DNA from: UBA4459 sp963776205
GTDB lineage: Bacteria > Bacteroidota > Bacteroidia > Bacteroidales > F082
Direction of reading: 5' to 3'
Assembly (NCBI GenBank): GCA_963776205.1
Contig: CAVZLR010000005.1
Location: 154,999-218,998, forward strand
DNA: 64,000 bases
This document shows positions 38,834-48,900 of this stretch, piece by piece; the stretch's first letter is position 1; each line of letters starts with the position of its first letter. The translations under genes and the position numbers were made by a program. The notes beneath the pieces were generated by a model. That model saw only the letters and a list, made by a program, of their open reading frames with translations, made no database searches and was not told the origin of the DNA.

Positions 38834-39667
38834 TTATTCCAATACTTTAGGCCCTGAACTCACAAAGATAGCATCATTTTTAGTGATCCTTAATTCCTGG
38901 TTTGTCGCTAAGTCCCTTTTAATTTTCCTGATGATCATCTGATGCAATTTATCATCAGTGTCAATATCTTCAGGTATAAAAAAGGAGTGTTTAAAATTAA
39001 AATAATGGATGAGATCCTGATAATCACTAGTGCCAAAAATCAGAATGCCCTCGTACTCCTTTTTTGAAATATTTGAGAAAAAGGGTGCAAGGATCTGATG
39101 CCCGTTTTTATCCGAAAACTCTTTTATTAACTTCTCATATGGAAGATCGGAGTTCAGATTATATCCCTCCTCCCGGAGTAATTTTCTCACATAAGCAGTA
39201 AATTCATGCATATGAGGAATGGCATGAGTTATAGAAACAAACCGCCCGTCATCTTTTAATATTCTGGAAATATGAGCTGCCATCTCAGGAAAAAAATAAA
39301 GTGCATAACTGCACAGAACAAGATCAAAGGAATTAGATTCCATTTTTTCTATAGCCGATACGCCTGTGCTCAAAAAATTAGCATGAATGTTAGCCCTTTC
39401 TGCCGATTGACAGAAAAACTTTTCATATTCAGAAAACCTGTCTACACCGATTACAGTTGCTTCGGGATGAACTTTTCCGCGAAGCGCCTCCGTAAAAAAT
39501 CCATATCCACAACCTAGATCAAGAATGTTCTTATACTTTGAAAGGTCCAGCCCATTCAATGCAAAGATCCTGACATCTGTTTTATTGCTAATATGCCGGG
39601 TAATGATACCCGCAATTTTTAAATGTTTTTCAGCGTCTTTGAAAACATTAGCTAGTGAGCTTTCCAT
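38834..39667 (-). CDS. SAM-dependent class I methyltransferase
   Basis: This 277-residue protein has the SAM-binding motif I ILDLGCGYGFFTEAL with acidic motif II ATVIGVDRFSE. The motif IV region is FDLVLCSYALYFFPE, followed by SRILKDDGRFVSITHAIPH. It is a small-molecule-type methyltransferase; the substrate is unknown. I chose the ATG giving MESSLANVFKDAEKHL. A TTG 25 codons upstream would reach into the neighbouring gene remnant. It forms a two-gene unit with the NUDIX gene, flanked on both sides by the 362-bp repeats. Confidence 0.8.
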   Translation of the reverse strand: MESSLANVFKDAEKHLKIAGIITRHISNKTDVRIFALNGLDLSKYKNILDLGCGYGFFTEALRGKVHPEATVIGVDRFSEYEKFFCQSAERANIHANFLSTGVSAIEKMESNSFDLVLCSYALYFFPEMAAHISRILKDDGRFVSITHAIPHMHEFTAYVRKLLREEGYNLNSDLPYEKLIKEFSDKNGHQILAPFFSNISKKEYEGILIFGTSDYQDLIHYFNFKHSFFIPEDIDTDDKLHQMIIRKIKRDLATNQELRITKNDAIFVSSGPKVLE

Positions 39668-39732
39668 GCTGATATATCTATTTTGAGTTTGTTCTTTGTA
39701 AATATAATGAAAGCCTTTTAATATGGTCCTGG

Positions 39733-40085
39733 TTATTTCCAACCATTCATACGATGACTATTATGTGTGTGTTCTTTCTTCATCCAGTGGTTATACCATT
39801 CAAGTGTATTAGAAGGATGAATATTCCCGAGTGTATCGGTTGGCGGAAAGTTACCTATATCTGTCTGGTTATCCAGTTGCACGTATCTAATCTGTTTTAA
39901 CTGAAGTTCATCCCTGGCAGCCGTAAATAAAATCTCGTATGACAGCGGAACCTTGGCCGAATGTTGTTGGGGAACAAGTATGAAAGTATGGGGGCCAGTG
40001 CACCAACCTGACTGTTCCCGGTAATAGGATCTGTTGTTTCCAGCAGAATATCCAGTCCATGCGTTGATCAGTGTGCAACCAAATC
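39733..40085 (-). pseudogene. Truncated, frameshifted gene remnant
   Basis: The last ~60 residues read in one frame (VPLSYEILFTAARDELQLKQ, then IRYVQLDNQTDIGNFPPT, ending HNSHRMNGWK and TAA). Further upstream NSQVGALAPILSYLF is in a shifted frame, and there is no start before the direct repeat begins. This is the 3' end of a larger gene cut at the repeat side. I do not recognise the family. Confidence 0.55.
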
Positions 40086-40181
40086 ATCGCCAAGCCTTTA
40101 TTATCACAACATAAGGAAAACCTCTAATTGACCAAATGGTTGTCTGATTATAGTTTAATCCGTGGTTTCGTTACAGGTAAA

Positions 40182-40544
40182 AATAAAGCCCCCACCAATC
40201 TTTTAACCCTAATTGATGGGAGCTAAACTAAAAACCCTGCTATGAACAAGGTGCTTTAAAGATACAAATTTATGCTTCTCTTGTCAAGGTTTTTGTTAAT
40301 AAAGTGTTAAGCAGCAAATAATTAACATAATTTTTATTTAATTATAGTAGGTTTGCCTTGTAATTAGTTAGCTAAACAAATCTGTATTTAAAATTCATAA
40401 CAATGAAAGCCAGGGTTAAAATAATTAGACAAATTTTGGAATTGGCATTATTTATCGCGGTCCCGGTATTTATTATTTTATTAATCGTTTTATAGCCAGG
40501 CAATGCACCACAAATGCCAATAAAAACAGCCTAAATAACAAGGG
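40182..40544. repeat. 362-bp direct repeat, copy 2
   Basis: Direct copy of 37341-37702, about 2.84 kb away, with the same hairpin, the same plus-strand TAGGTTTG (40348-40355) and the same 30-codon ORF. Differences: one extra C before the hairpin, A to G in the TTTTTATTAAT stretch, and A to G near the right end. Confidence 0.9.
40403..40495 (+). CDS. 30-residue hydrophobic peptide, copy 2
   Basis: Identical in sequence to the ORF at 37561-37653 (KARVKIIRQ then a single membrane helix). Its preservation in both copies supports translation, but the copies are so similar overall that this is weak evidence. Confidence 0.5.
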   Translation: MKARVKIIRQILELALFIAVPVFIILLIVL

Positions 40545-40618
40545 GGTTTTGAAAATCAGCGTTTACAAATAAAGTGTTCATTTGTATTATTGCGGCAATA
40601 ATTGCTGGTTTGGCTTCA

Positions 40619-41317
40619 TCATTCATTCTCAGATTCTGCCAGTGATCTTTTGCGCAACACAATGGAAAGCCCGCAATATTCAATATAATTGTTCTCATCG
40701 GTTTTTCGGTGGTAGGTCTTTTTTTCGGGATTAAAAAAACGATACGTATAAGACTTTGACACAGCCCAGAGAATGGCCTTGTTCTTTTCATCGGCCCGGT
40801 TTAGTGGAATCAGGTGTGCGTCAGAATGGCTTACAGGCATCCATAGATGATCATCTTTTTTCATTTTCTCAATATCCTCATCCTGGTACATGGGTCGCTC
40901 AATTCCAAAATAACGGCGCAGAATCAACGAAAAAACAGGATGTTTGATATTACTCCAGGGCTTTAAATCTTCAGGTATCCAATACACCTCAGCAACAATT
41001 TTCAGGTTTCTTTCTCTATTCGGGTTCACACTCTCCAATATGGCTTTCTGCCCATTTTTAACATCTGAATATTTTTTCAGATTGGGAGGCAGTAAAACCA
41101 ACGGCCGAAATGCAAAATCTTCCTCCCCGTGTTTTTTTATTTTTAATTTCTTGATGCCTAGCATCGCTTTCCAAATATCTTTATGAAGAATCTGGCAGTT
41201 CGTTATGAATAATACCTTGGTCTTGTACTTGTAAAACAATTTGAAAAAGGTCCATATACCACCAATTACCGTTAATAAGGTAATGGCAAGGGTATTCCAT
41301 ATGTTGATTGAATCCAT
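40619..41317 (-). CDS. Membrane-anchored protein of unknown function
   Basis: This 232-residue protein has one N-terminal membrane helix (TLAITLLTVIGGIWTFFKLFY), then a soluble basic domain with many Trp, Tyr and Pro (EVYWIPEDLKPWSNIKH, DDHLWMPVSHSDAHLIPL, YTYRFFNPEKKTYHRK). It has no signal cleavage site, catalytic motif or repeat. I do not recognise it. It stands alone at the end of the accessory stretch, just after repeat copy 2. Confidence 0.65.
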   Translation of the reverse strand: MDSINIWNTLAITLLTVIGGIWTFFKLFYKYKTKVLFITNCQILHKDIWKAMLGIKKLKIKKHGEEDFAFRPLVLLPPNLKKYSDVKNGQKAILESVNPNRERNLKIVAEVYWIPEDLKPWSNIKHPVFSLILRRYFGIERPMYQDEDIEKMKKDDHLWMPVSHSDAHLIPLNRADEKNKAILWAVSKSYTYRFFNPEKKTYHRKTDENNYIEYCGLSIVLRKRSLAESENE

Positions 41318-41507
41318 GGGTTAAATGATAGGTTAATATTTACAGAGGAAAGATAGTGAATTTATACAAATACCAAGGGAAACTCTAAGGTAAAATAACC
41401 AAACTTTGGGTTTAAAGAATACCAGGTTTCCCCAGAATGGGCATTTAATTTTGGCTATTTGAATAATAATTGCACATCACTACTTTTAACTATTTAAAAC
41501 GAAAAGC

Positions 41508-41837
41508 CTAACCGACCTTCATCCCATTGGCTGTATTGCGCTCAGGTTGCAGCAACACCACGGAGTTGTCTTCGCTATACACGCCCATCACCAGGCATTC
41601 GGAAATGAAATTAGCAATCTGTTTCGGTGGGAAATTGACCACTGCAATGATTTGCCTGTTCAGTAAATCTTCTTTTGAATATAAGTCTTTGACCTGGGCA
41701 CTTGAATGTTTTATGCCCAATGTGCCAAAATCAATGGTGAGGCGGTAGGCAGGTTTCCTGGCTTTCGGAAAAGCCTCCACTGCAATGATGGTTCCCACCC
41801 GCATATCCACTTTTTCGAAATCGTCCCAATTAATCAT
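41508..41837 (-). CDS. csaA: CsaA-like tRNA-binding (EMAP/OB-fold) protein
   Basis: This 109-residue OB-fold protein matches CsaA from end to end: DMRVGTIIAVEAFPKARKPA, YRLTIDFG, SSAQVKDLYS, IIAVVNFPPKQIA, SECLVMGV. CsaA is a dimer described as a chaperone and a tRNA-binding protein. It is 11 bp after purM on the same strand. Confidence 0.92.
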   Translation of the reverse strand: MINWDDFEKVDMRVGTIIAVEAFPKARKPAYRLTIDFGTLGIKHSSAQVKDLYSKEDLLNRQIIAVVNFPPKQIANFISECLVMGVYSEDNSVVLLQPERNTANGMKVG

Positions 41838-41848
41838 AAAAAATGTTG

Positions 41849-43015
41849 TTAGTACCCAAATTTCCCATTTTCGGAAACAATGGTCAGCATCTTTTTTTCA
41901 GCAGCTTCACAACGGCCAATGATCCGCGCATCCACACCAAATGATTTTGATATTTGGATGAGGTCTGCTGCAAAGGCTTCCGGCAGATACACTTCCAGCC
42001 TGTGTCCCATATTAAATACCTGGTACATTTCTTTCCAATCCGTGCCTGATTGCTTCTGGATGAGTTTAAACAAAGGCGGTGTTGGGAATATATTATCTTT
42101 TACAATATGCAGTTCATCAACAAAATTCAGCACTTTGGTTTGCGCACCGCCGCTGCAATGAATGATGCCATGGATATGGCTTCTGAACTGGTCAAATGCT
42201 TTTTTCATGATGGGCGCATAAGTGCGGGTAGGGGACAAGACCAGTTTTCCGACATCAATACCTTCCACCTCTGAGTTATCAGTAAGTTTCATTGTTCCAG
42301 AATAAACAAGATTCATAGGCATCATCGGGTCATAACTTTCAGGATATTTTTGAGCTAACGCATGATCAAATACATCATGCCTCGCTGAAGTCAGTCCGTT
42401 ACTTCCCATGCCACCATTGTAGCAATCTTCATAAGTAGCCTGTCCGAAAGAAGATAGCCCGACAATGACATCGCCCGCCTGGATATGGTTTTCAATCACC
42501 TTATTTCTTTTCAGCCTTGCTGTAACCGTAGAATCTACGATGATCGTACGAACCAGGTCACCTACATCGGCAGTTTCGCCTCCTGTAAGATGTATGGTCA
42601 CTCCGTATTGATTCATTTTTTCAATAAAATCTGATGTACCTTCAATAATGGCTTTAATCACTTCGCCGGGAACCAGGTTTTTATTGCGGCCAATCGTAGA
42701 TGACAGTAAAATATCATTTGTAATACCCACGCAAAGCAGGTCGTCGGTATTCATAACAATCGCATCCTGGGCAATACCTTTCCATACAGAGAGATCGCCG
42801 GTTTCTTTCCAGTACATATATGCCAGTGACGATTTGGTTCCTGCGCCATCGGCATGCATTACATTGCAATAATTTTTATCGTTACCGAGAATATCTGGGA
42901 TGACTTTACAAAAAGCATTTGGATACAGACCTTTGTCGATATTTTTTATGGCTTCATGTACATCCTCTTTGGATGCTGAAACGCCTCTTTTGTTGTATCT
43001 TGATTGGTTTGCCAT
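41849..43015 (-). CDS. purM: Phosphoribosylformylglycinamidine cyclo-ligase (AIR synthetase)
   Basis: PurM closes the imidazole ring in purine synthesis. This 388-residue protein has the ATP-binding DADGAGTKSSLA-like segment (here HADGAGTKSSLAYMY), DDLLCVG, and LTGGETADVGDLV. The C-terminal lobe includes HCSGGAQTKVL and FNMGHRLEVY. It is longer than E. coli PurM and resembles the Bacteroidota form. It is 22 bp downstream of the PorE-like gene and 11 bp upstream of csaA. Confidence 0.94.
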   Translation of the reverse strand: MANQSRYNKRGVSASKEDVHEAIKNIDKGLYPNAFCKVIPDILGNDKNYCNVMHADGAGTKSSLAYMYWKETGDLSVWKGIAQDAIVMNTDDLLCVGITNDILLSSTIGRNKNLVPGEVIKAIIEGTSDFIEKMNQYGVTIHLTGGETADVGDLVRTIIVDSTVTARLKRNKVIENHIQAGDVIVGLSSFGQATYEDCYNGGMGSNGLTSARHDVFDHALAQKYPESYDPMMPMNLVYSGTMKLTDNSEVEGIDVGKLVLSPTRTYAPIMKKAFDQFRSHIHGIIHCSGGAQTKVLNFVDELHIVKDNIFPTPPLFKLIQKQSGTDWKEMYQVFNMGHRLEVYLPEAFAADLIQISKSFGVDARIIGRCEAAEKKMLTIVSENGKFGY

Positions 43016-43037
43016 TTATATTCGCAACTACAATGTT

Positions 43038-45488
43038 TTATTCAAAGGTCAACTTCTTTGAATCTGTGTTGTATGAATAAGTTCCGAATTGCTTTAGAAA
43101 ATCATCACCAAAAACAAGATCGTAATTGAGCTTATGGGTTACTTTCAGCTGGACATCTTTGACAGTTTTATTGGCAATTCTGATTTCTTTAATATTGATA
43201 ATTGCCCTGTCGGCTATCGTATTATCTGCCAGAATTTTCTCAGGATCCCCTTCAAAGTTGTCTTTACTGATGGCGCCCCATTTCAGCAGATCGAGTGCTT
43301 TGTCGAGCGATATCATGGGTTGTGAAGTTCTGTCGTATGCAAACTCTTCATTATAGCCTTCTATTACACAAGATGAAATGTAAATGCCGGTTTTAGCTTC
43401 TTCTTTAAAATATACTGAATTGTCATCAGGGTTTAACAAAATATTTACATCGGCAATATCGATATTTGTACCCTGAGGTACGTAATCTTTTCTAAGTACC
43501 CTGAATTCAGTCCGTCGGTTTAACTGGTGAGCAGCTTCCTTTTCCGAATTGGTAGCAAGTGAATTAATTAAATTGTCATCCAGCGTTGTTCCTTCGGTAA
43601 ATAGATAGCCGTCACGCATGATATTCTTTTTCAGCGTCCGGGGTACATGCTCGCCATATCCTTTGGCTACAAGACGCTGTGGTTCAATCCCCCTGATGAT
43701 CAGGTAATCGACTACTGATTGTGCCCTGCGTTGCGATAAAATATCATTTCGTTCATCGGTATCCCTTGTATCAGTATGGGCAGCAAGTTCGATAACAAGG
43801 CTTGGATTGTCACGAAGTGTTTGAATGAGACCTTGCAATGAGTCCTGGTACTGAGGTTTCAAATCCCATTTCGCCAGGTCGTAAAGAATCTCAGGCAATA
43901 CAACAGGTTCGGCAGGGATAGGTTCCAGTAAGAAATCCTTTTCAAAGTCTTTGCTAAACTCAACTCCTACAGTTGTGATGGTGCCTCTGGTATTAAAATA
44001 ATTGGGCTTGGTCACAATAATGTCGTAAGTCGTATTGGTTTCCATCTGGCTTTTTCCGAATGAATAATAACCATCCTGGTTTGTAATGGTTGTTACTGAA
44101 AGCCCACTTGATCCTACCAGTTTGACGGATGCATTTTCCACCAGCAGCAATGTTCGGTCGTCCTTAACAGTCCCTGCTAATGTAAACTCCAGTGAAGGTT
44201 CTATAAAATACCAAATATCTTCTTCACCCCTGGTTCCTGACCTGTTTGAACTGATATAGCCGAATTCTTCTGTAGGATGAAAGGCAATGCCAAAATCGTC
44301 CTGGTTTGAATTCATAGGATATTTCAGGTTTTGTGGTGTTCCCCATTCGCCGGCGGTATCAATTGTTGTAACGAAAATATCCAAACCGCCCATACCGCCA
44401 TGCCCATCAGATGCGAAATAAAGGGTGGTGTCGTTTCTTAAAAACGGAAACATCTCATCACCGGGTGTGTTAACCACATCTCCAAGGTTCAAAGGTCTTC
44501 TGAATCCATCAGATTTTGAATCGCGGAAGGCAACCCAGATATCTTTTCCCCCCATGCCACCTTTTCTGTCAGCCGAAAAGTATATAATCAATTCGCTTTC
44601 ACTAATGGTTGGTTGCCCGATCGTCGACAATGTATCTATCCCTTTAATGTCAACCATTTCAGGTTCGCCCCAGTTTCGGCCTGTCCGACGCGCCAAATAT
44701 ACCTGGCAGCCTGATTCTTTTTGCACATCATTATGGCAGCGTGTGAAATAGAGGGTATTAAATTTGTTGTTAAAGGTAGCAGACCCTTCATTTGCTTCCG
44801 TATTGACCGTTTCTGATTCATCCAATAAAACAGGTTCACTCCAGTCGTCTTTCCGGTCCAGTTTGGCTACAAAAATATCCGTGAAGCTTAATCCGGTCCA
44901 ATTATCAGTTTCTTTGCCTGTAGCACCTTCTCTGTTTGATGTAAATGCTATTTCGTTATAATTGTCACTTGTAAAAGCCGGTGCAAAATCTGACTCTCGC
45001 GAATTGATCTTTTTAATGTTGGTAATTTCATATTTGGAAGGGTTTTCAACCCATTCCTGGATGAGCGCTGCAGTTTCTGCTCCAAGTTTTCCCCTCGGAT
45101 CATCGGGTACTTTTATGGCATATGCATTATATTGCTCTATTGCTTCTTCATATTTTCCATTGATCTTTAAGGCATCTGCAAAGCGGAGCAGTACTTCGGG
45201 ATTCCTTTTATCCCATTCGTTGGCAACAAGCCTTTTATAGGATGCTTCTGCTCTTTTATAATTACTAGTAAGACGGTAACATTCGGCAAGTTGAGCTGTA
45301 ATACGGTTTTTTTCTTCTTTATTTTTTTTAACTTTTGTATAGGCTTTTTTGTATTTGTCGATCGCAATGGTATATTGCTGCTTGGCAAATGCTTCATCAG
45401 CAGGTTTGGCAGGATTTCGCTGAGCGTTTAAAGTAAATGGTATCAAAATAAGAAAAACCAGTAACGTCTTAAGAAAAGTACTGTTCAT
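43038..45488 (-). CDS. PorE-like OmpA-family lipid/peptidoglycan-binding protein with TPR, PD40 and carboxypeptidase-regulatory domains
   Basis: Domains in order: signal peptide (FLKTLLVFLILIPFTLNAQ), TPRs (to about residue 150), WD40-like PD40 propeller (SDFAPAFTSDNYNEIAFTSN; YFSADRKGGMGGKDIWVA), a CarboxypepD_reg domain (about 440-530) and an OmpA domain (ELAAHTDTRDTDERNDILSQ; VKGYGEHVPR-like). This series is that of PorE, a T9SS part that anchors the PorLM-K-N machine to peptidoglycan. The last ~140 residues look like a degenerate retropepsin-type domain. The ATG giving MNSTFLKTL fits the signal peptide; 11 more residues are possible. Confidence 0.85.
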   Translation of the reverse strand: MNSTFLKTLLVFLILIPFTLNAQRNPAKPADEAFAKQQYTIAIDKYKKAYTKVKKNKEEKNRITAQLAECYRLTSNYKRAEASYKRLVANEWDKRNPEVLLRFADALKINGKYEEAIEQYNAYAIKVPDDPRGKLGAETAALIQEWVENPSKYEITNIKKINSRESDFAPAFTSDNYNEIAFTSNREGATGKETDNWTGLSFTDIFVAKLDRKDDWSEPVLLDESETVNTEANEGSATFNNKFNTLYFTRCHNDVQKESGCQVYLARRTGRNWGEPEMVDIKGIDTLSTIGQPTISESELIIYFSADRKGGMGGKDIWVAFRDSKSDGFRRPLNLGDVVNTPGDEMFPFLRNDTTLYFASDGHGGMGGLDIFVTTIDTAGEWGTPQNLKYPMNSNQDDFGIAFHPTEEFGYISSNRSGTRGEEDIWYFIEPSLEFTLAGTVKDDRTLLLVENASVKLVGSSGLSVTTITNQDGYYSFGKSQMETNTTYDIIVTKPNYFNTRGTITTVGVEFSKDFEKDFLLEPIPAEPVVLPEILYDLAKWDLKPQYQDSLQGLIQTLRDNPSLVIELAAHTDTRDTDERNDILSQRRAQSVVDYLIIRGIEPQRLVAKGYGEHVPRTLKKNIMRDGYLFTEGTTLDDNLINSLATNSEKEAAHQLNRRTEFRVLRKDYVPQGTNIDIADVNILLNPDDNSVYFKEEAKTGIYISSCVIEGYNEEFAYDRTSQPMISLDKALDLLKWGAISKDNFEGDPEKILADNTIADRAIINIKEIRIANKTVKDVQLKVTHKLNYDLVFGDDFLKQFGTYSYNTDSKKLTFE

Positions 45489-45541
45489 TTGTATTCTATT
45501 ATGGCTGTTGTGCTGATTCATGTAACGATATTACATCATTT

Positions 45542-45883
45542 TTATTGGGTGTAGGGTGTTGAATCTTTATTGGCTTCAATCTCCAGTTTTGTATCATCTT
45601 TTGGTTTTGCTTTTTCAACCGGTTCAGGATTTGAAGTTTCATCAGGTTTTAATTCCTGATCCATTTTGGATTTGTATGCCTGTAATTTTTTGTCTCGTTC
45701 AATCCTGTCAGCTTCTTTGTTTATCTCTGTTTTAATATCTTCTGAAGCCCGCTTTATATCATTTATGAATTTACCTAGATTCCTTGCAATTTCAGGAATT
45801 TTGCTAGGCCCGAAAATAAGAAATGCTGCCAATACAATCAGCAGTATTTCGCCACTTCCAAAATCAAAAAACAATAATCCCAA
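45542..45883 (-). CDS. tatA: Twin-arginine translocase subunit TatA/E
   Basis: This 113-residue protein has a short N-terminal membrane helix (EILLIVLAAFLIFGPSKIPE) with the FGPxKxPE hinge, an amphipathic helix (IARNLGKFINDIKRASEDI), and a charged, disordered tail. TatA/E forms the pore of the Tat system for folded proteins. No tatC is in the window. A TACTTTTG motif at 45910-45917 (minus) may serve as its promoter. Confidence 0.93.
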   Translation of the reverse strand: MGLLFFDFGSGEILLIVLAAFLIFGPSKIPEIARNLGKFINDIKRASEDIKTEINKEADRIERDKKLQAYKSKMDQELKPDETSNPEPVEKAKPKDDTKLEIEANKDSTPYTQ

Positions 45884-45922
45884 AGCCGTATTCTAAATTA
45901 AAAACAAAGCAAAAGTAATAAA

Positions 45923-45963
45923 AAAAAGTCCCATCCTGATAGCTACCAGAAATGGGACTTTTT
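45923..45963 (-). terminator. Terminator after secDF
   Basis: A 12-bp perfect stem (AAAAAGTCCCAT / ATGGGACTTTTT) with a T run on the minus strand, 17 bp after the secDF stop. Confidence 0.85.
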
Positions 45964-45979
45964 AACTCGTTTTTTAAGG

Positions 45980-48900
45980 CTAATTTTTCTTTCTTCTTGA
46001 AGTTGCTTTTGCTTCTTTCTCAAGGATTTCTTTCTCTTGCTTATCTCCACCCAATAAATCGTATGCAATTGGACTTGCTGTAAACAATGATGAATATGTA
46101 CCCACAAGGATACCGATCAGCAATGCAAATACAAAGCCTCTGATCACTTCACCACCCAGCAGGAATATTACTAGGAGTACAACCAATGTTGTACCAGATG
46201 TATTGATCGTACGTGCAAGTGTGCTGTTCAATCCTTCGTTGATATTTCTTTTTAACGTATGCCTTGGGAACAGGTGTGTATATTCCCTGATACGGTCAAA
46301 GATGATCACAGTATCATTAATCGAATAACCGATTATCGTCAGAATAGCAGCAATAAATGCCTGGTCAACTTCCAAACTAAATGGTAATAATCCATAAAAA
46401 ATTGAGAACATACCCAGGGTGATGATTGAGTCATGGAATAGGGCGATCACACCAGCCAATCCATATTGCCATCTTTTAAATCGTATAGCAATGTATACAA
46501 AGATGATTAAGAGCGCAAATACAATTGCATAAATAGCACGTGTGCGGATATCGTAAGCAATGGTCGGCCCAATTTTCTGAGAACTTAATATACCTAACAA
46601 TTTATTTTCGCCTTCTGTATCGGTTGAAAATTCTGTGTAGTCGAGTTCTGTTGAATAATATGATGAAAGGCTATTAAAAAGTTTCTTCTGGATCAAAGCA
46701 TCCACAAACGTTGAATCATTGTCAATCATGAATTTTGTAGTCAGCTTAATCTGACTATTCGAACCGAAGGTTTTGATATCCGGAATTACTCCTGCAAATT
46801 CAGCCGTTAAATCTTTTCTCACCTGTTCTGCATCTACATTTTTGTCAAAACGGATCACATATGTACGTCCACCTGTGAAATCAATTCCTAAATTAAGACC
46901 TCTCATGGCAAGTGATCCTACACTGAGTATGATCAGTACTGCTGAAATGATGTATGCTCTTTTACGGACGCCTATAAAGTTGAAACTTGTATTGGCCAGG
47001 AAATCAGCTGTGAATTTGTTGCTGAAGCTGACTTTCATATTTTTATTCAGCATCCAGTTAAAGATCAATCTGGAAATAAAGATGGCTGTAAACAGTGATG
47101 AAAGAATACCTATGATCAGTGTTGTTGCAAAACCCTGTACTGGACCTGTACCGAATATATAAAGTACTATACCTGTTAATAAAGTTGTTACGTTACCGTC
47201 AATAATGGCAGAATACGCATTTTTATATCCATCAGTTATGGCCAGCCTGGCACCTTTACCAGCCCTGACCTCTTCTTTAATACGTTCAAAGATAATTACG
47301 TTGGCATCCACAGCCATACCAAGGGTAAGAACGATACCGGCCATACCAGGTAATGTAAGCACGGCACCAAGTGATGCCAATACACCAAACAGGAAGAAAA
47401 TATTTGCAATAAGGGCAATGTTAGCTACGAGGCCGGCACGGTTATAATAAACGATCATATAGGCCAATACCATGATGAAAGCCAGGATGAAGGAATTCAT
47501 ACCTGCGCTTACAGCTTCACGTCCCAGTGAAGGGCCTACAACAGCTTCTTCAACGATTTTGGCAGGTGCAGGCAGTTTACCAGCTTTTAAAATATTGGCA
47601 AGATCCTGTGCTTCTTCAAGCTCCATGCTTCCTCCTGAGATCGACGACCTTCCTGTAGGAATTTCATCATTGACATTTGGATAGGAGTACACATAATTAT
47701 CAAGCACAATTGCAATTTGTCTTCCAACATTTTCACCTGTAATTCTTTTCCAGATTTTCGCACCCTGCGAATTCATCTGCATATCCACCGCTACACCACC
47801 ATTCTGATCATAATCCTGGCGGGCATCAACAATTACATCTCCACCGAGGGCAGCTTCTCCCTGGGTCGTTTTTAATGCTACCAATTCTAAAACGTCAGGG
47901 CGGGTTGGGTCTGGTTTTACAGTCCACACAAGTTTCATATCCCTTGGAAATACATCATGTACTATTCGGAGCATATGATTGATGCGAGCTGTATCTTTAA
48001 TAGCCGCTACACCCATCCGTGCTGATTGAGCAGGAAATGTTTGTCCGTTTTCATTTTGAATATATGAAGGCATCAAATATGCGTACAACGGAAATCTTTT
48101 GGCGTACTGCTGAAAATTCATATCATCAGTTGCGGTTGTATCGCTTTCCAATTGTTCCAGTAACTTATCAGTAGTAGTGTCGCTAACAGCATCAATAAGG
48201 TCATCACCAGCTACTTCTTCTTTGATCTCATCTCCGGTAGCTTCCTGTCCTTTCGCTGCAGTTTCTTCAGCAGTTTCTTCAATACTTTCGGCATCTGCCT
48301 CAATATCATCTTCTACAGTTTCTTCACTGCGAAGCTGCGCATTGGCTTCATCAAAATACTGGAATACTTCTGAGAACTTGTAAGTTTCCCAGAATTCAAG
48401 TTTAGCTGTTCCCTGTAAAAGTTTCCTAACACGTTCCGGGTCTTTAATTCCAGGAAGTTCAATTAAAATACGGCCACTTGTTGCTAATTTCTGGATATTC
48501 GGCTGTGCCACACCAAAACGGTCAATACGTGTTCTAAGAATTTGGAATGACCTGTCGATAGCACCTTCAGCTTCTGTCCTGATCACTGACAGTACCTCAT
48601 CATTTGTAGAATTGGTGGTGATACCTTTATCACGGAACTCGAAAAGGAAAATAGATGCCAATTGTGCATTGGGATCTACTTCTTCGAATGATTCTCCGAA
48701 TAAGGTCACAAAGTCTTTATTACTATTCTTTTTCTTCTGGTAAGTTAATGAAAGAGCCTCTTTAAATACAGGGTCATCACTTTTACCTGAAAGGGCATAG
48801 ATGATGTCACCAACGGAAACATCCAACACTACGTTCATCCCACCTTTAAGGTCAAGTCCCAGGTTTAACTCCCTTTCCTTGGCTTCTTTATAGGTATATT

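Noticed and set aside
48177..48383. Ser/Ala-rich open frame opposite secDF
   Set aside because: It is the reverse of the acidic Glu/Asp insert in SecDF and has no ribosome site or family likeness.
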